Source: Saccoglossus kowalevskii
Lineage: Eukaryota > Hemichordata > Enteropneusta > Harrimaniidae
DNA: 15,552 bases
NCBI RefSeq assembly: GCF_000003605.2
Contig: NW_003143301.1
Location: 102,548 to 118,099 of the forward strand
Reading direction: 5' to 3'
This document shows, piece by piece, positions 12,961 to 15,552 of this stretch. A model generated the notes under the pieces. It searched no databases. It was not told where the DNA came from and saw only the letters and a list, made by a program, of their open reading frames with translations. Every line of letters begins with the position of its first letter. Positions within the stretch are counted from its first letter, which is position 1. Made by a program: the position numbers and the translations under genes.

Positions 12961-14430
12961 ACAAAAAAGTATTCGCGAGAAAATGCTGAGAATGGATGTT
13001 AGATGAAAACTGTCCTCCACCAGAAATAAACACCATGATTAGAACAATGAGCATGAAACAGAGATCGATGGAACTGTTGTAATGTGAGCTGTGAATTTAA
13101 CCCAATCAGTGAGTGTGCGTGATTGTGTATTTACTACAATATGAAGTTTTGATATTTCTGCAAAAAAATGGATTTTTGAGAAAGTTATGTAGTTCTTCCT
13201 CTGTATTTGAACCTAAACCCAGAAATAAGATTGTTGTAATCCGGAACTGTAATTGGTAAGGAAATTGGACACATGAAACAAATATGTATTGTAAAAAATA
13301 GGGTTTCCCCTGAATAATGAACCAGAGATAAACATCCTTGTTTTGTCCATTCGACCATGGAGCTGCCTCCATGATTCAACCGAAGACACTATCTTTGATT
13401 TAACTGTATCGAATATAAATAACGATGACGTGTACCAGAAGCAGCTACAAAGCCTAGCTATTTTTCTGGTACCCATACATTAATTCTGATCGTCCGTGAC
13501 ATAGAGAGTTCGAGGTTCATGTATTATGATGTCACATTTAGATCGCCAGAAAGCGATTAGTGTTGAGGCACAGTCTCTCTATCAACAAAATCAACGGCAA
13601 ACAATAATCAGCAAATAATGTTGTTTATAAGAAGAAAACATAAAGCTAACTATTGAGTTTTGAAGAATTAAAACCAGTATAGACATAAATAATGTGAAGG
13701 AAGAAGACAATGTGAATAGAAATGAAAATGAGAAAAATAAATATGGTCAGGTTTGCCTTGAACTGTGTGGCACAATGATCCAAAAACCCTTTGCTCAGTG
13801 AGAGATTTTCTGCAGAACATACAAAGTGGCATTGCTCGGTGATTGCTGGGCGACTTTTGTTACATCAGTCACAGTCGAGAGTCTTAACTGTACTTTTTTA
13901 ATTTTTTTAAATATTATCCACAAAAATAACGACAGCCAGGCTAGTTAATCTCGCCAACACAAGAAACGTCCGGTTGTTGTTCGCTGAGGAATGCATTGTG
14001 ACCAGATAAAGAGGTCATTGCGGTCTGTCACGTAGAACGCCTACCTACAACACAAGAATGTTGATTTGTCGCCTTACGGGGTGTGGCATAAATCAATTTA
14101 TAACAAAAATGTATAAAATGATTTCAATTTAAAATATAATTTATGAACAAGGATTTATTAATCACTGCTATGTAGTATTATAACATTTGTAATACGAGTA
14201 TCATGCTGCTTGTGAGGGTTGAACCATTTAAAATGACGGCGGGGGTATTAATTGGAACGAAATTATGGAACTGAATTAGACTTGCATGAAGTTTCAACAA
14301 AATTATTTTCTCCATTTGTGGTAACCGTAAACACAAAAGTCGTAGGTGACTTCCCTTTCGTGAACATTGTGCCAGTTTTTATTCAATCTTCTTCATCGCA
14401 TTATTAACTCATTGTTGGGAGATTGTGTAC
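12961..14430. other. Non-coding, no supported gene
   Basis: AT-rich sequence. Three overlapping minus-strand open frames (13106-13476) show no domain and look like chance. A 7-bp stem hairpin CATGGAG-CTGC-CTCCATG lies at 13356-13373. No RNA gene recognised. Confidence 0.55.
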
Positions 14431-14464
14431 AACCATGCATGGTAGTTCCCTGGTACTGTATTAT

Positions 14465-14600
14465 CATTTCCTCTGCGGCATTTGTACGCCATATGTACTT
14501 TGATTGAACCATAAAATATAGACAATTTGCGTGACGTCACCAACGCGCTGGTATGTCGCCGTGTGTCAATATTTGTATTATAGATATGCATATGTACTTA
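14465..14600. repeat. Diverged dispersed repeat, copy 1, with CRE-like TGACGTCA
   Basis: The segment TTTCCTCTG...TTGATTGAACCATAAAAT...GTGACGTCACCAACGCGC...CGCCG.GTGTCAATA aligns in order with 15390-15510. The perfect palindrome TGACGTCA at 14532-14539 is the consensus CREB/ATF site, but its presence in a repeat makes regulatory function uncertain. Confidence 0.55.
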
Positions 14601-14989
14601 TTTATTCACTGGGATTTATATCGCAGTGCACCGTAATTAACAAGAAAACAATGCGAATTTCTATTCAGTTATTTCATTTGAAACTTACGGATGTAGATAG
14701 TGCTTTTTACTGAATTTTCTAAGCAAAACATAACATTGATAAATATAAACAAAACATACACGCTGATTCAAAGAAATCAATTTTCTCTTGAGGAAAGTAA
14801 TCACCGAAAGTAATGTTCGGAAGTTGAGGATTTCATCGTTTTGCTGATTTGTTTTCTTGGTTGCACTAGAAGAACATACAGGCGCATTTCAATACCAGTT
14901 AACTACAGTATTTAATATTGAATGTAGGTCCGAATATAGAAATATTGCCACGTGATTCTATTTGGGTGCGTACGATATTGTATAGTAGC

Positions 14990-15136
14990 ATGGAAGGTAA
15001 TAGTAATTTAATTCAACCACGATCCAGACACCGATCACCATTCATCCGAGTATTTATTACGCCCTCACCGATGACTGAAAAGATAGTTTCAGAGCTTGAA
15101 CAATGTCTTTTTAGCGATTTTAGGAAATTACTACAC
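14990..15136 (+). CDS. Weak candidate: first coding exon of an unknown gene
   Basis: From ATG 14990 the frame is open for 49 codons to a consensus-like donor (CAC|GTAAAC at 15136/15137), ending in phase 0. Without splicing it runs to TAA at 15218. The peptide begins MEGNSNLIQPRSRHRSPF and continues with ITPSP and a likely amphipathic stretch TEKIVSELEQCLFSDFRKLL. Local base composition is less AT-rich than neighbours. I do not recognise a family, and no downstream exon is visible in the window. Chance is a serious alternative. Confidence 0.2.
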
Positions 15137-15384
15137 GTAAACTGGTTGTTAATGGTTATTTTCTGCAATATACCACTTTTCACAATTAATGTTGAAATTG
15201 TAAATAAACAGGCTCAATAAAGCAACCCATTCCAGACCCGTTTGTCAGCACATGCAATACAGGTTTTCTAATGGAAATGCGAGTGGTAGAAATGTAATCA
15301 CCGGAAGTGCCCAGGCTTTTTAATTTCGGCGGGATACAATAATCGGTCTGTACATCCGCCCACCAACATTATACTAGGTATTGA

Positions 15385-15515
15385 CACTTCCTCTGTCCCG
15401 CATACCATACGATGTGTAGATTACTTGAACCATGAAATCCATGCTTGAACTATGAACTGTGTTTGTGACGTCACCCACGCACTCCTCTCCCGCCGAGAGT
15501 CAATAAACTGATTGT
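15385..15515. repeat. Diverged dispersed repeat, copy 2, with CRE-like TGACGTCA
   Basis: This partner of the 14465-14600 segment is about 934 bp downstream, in direct orientation: CTTCCTCTG, TTGAACCATGAAAT, GTGACGTCACCCACGCAC, CCGCCG and AGTCAATAA occur in the same order with indels. TGACGTCA is at 15466-15473. Confidence 0.55.
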
Positions 15516-15552
15516 GTAAAAGATATGGGAATATAACCATTTAATGCGTTTT

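Noticed and set aside
13106-13476. Three overlapping minus-strand open frames of 64-88 codons
   Set aside because: Mutually exclusive frames, hydrophobic AT-driven composition, no motif, no splice logic. Consistent with chance.
13505-13520. GAGTTCGAGGTTC resembling a tRNA B-box
   Set aside because: No A-box, no acceptor or anticodon stem can be folded around it.

Overview
The window is AT-rich animal nuclear DNA. It carries most of one multi-exon gene on the + strand (about 27-8293), with canonical GT-AG introns of roughly 120-950 bp, followed by about 7.2 kb of non-coding DNA rich in small repeats. The gene is the invertebrate orthologue of MAP3K1 (MEKK1). Conceptual translation gives, in order, the end of a SWIM zinc finger, a RING finger split over two exons, the helical-repeat/TOG region, a long disordered linker with a ubiquitin-interacting-motif-like helix, and a complete MAP3K kinase domain ending at a TGA. 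Such a full-architecture MAP3K1, together with the compact introns and MITE-like repeats, suggests a non-ecdysozoan invertebrate (hemichordate, lophotrochozoan, amphioxus or similar). The species cannot be named from the sequence. The first exon or exons (N-terminus, start codon, promoter) lie upstream of the window.

Layout: coding exons at 27-295, 654-775, 1118-1338, 1459-1701, 2246-2367, 2835-2927, 3478-4701, 4834-4977, 5737-5899, 6240-6371, 6749-6891, 7839-7970 and 8147-8293. Introns contain tandem repeats (6549-6710, 7197-7352), a four-run G4T tract able to form a G-quadruplex (5475-5493) and a possible MITE (5033-5403). Fourteen copies of a 28-bp minisatellite start 20 bp after the stop codon. 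A candidate poly(A) signal follows at 8743.

The most striking oddity is that the reading frame is broken by about eight single-base indels, all in exons 1, 6 and 7, several of them in short homopolymers. The kinase exons 8-13 are clean, and every splice site looks functional. Residues on both sides of each break match MAP3K1, so the ORFs seen in exons 1, 6 and 7 are fragments of one protein. Unpolished assembly error is the simplest explanation. A decaying or non-functional allele is the alternative.

Downstream (8770-15552) I find no convincing gene. It holds diverged tandem repeats (9541-10010), two MITE-like elements of one family with CTGTAAA ends (10312-10509, 11599-11810), a TTAA-flanked element (12336-12762), several small tandem duplications, two copies about 934 bp apart of a segment centred on TGACGTCA, and one weak candidate first coding exon (14990-15136).

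The encoded protein would combine E3 ubiquitin ligase, tubulin-binding and MAP kinase kinase kinase functions upstream of JNK/ERK signalling, by analogy with vertebrate MEKK1.
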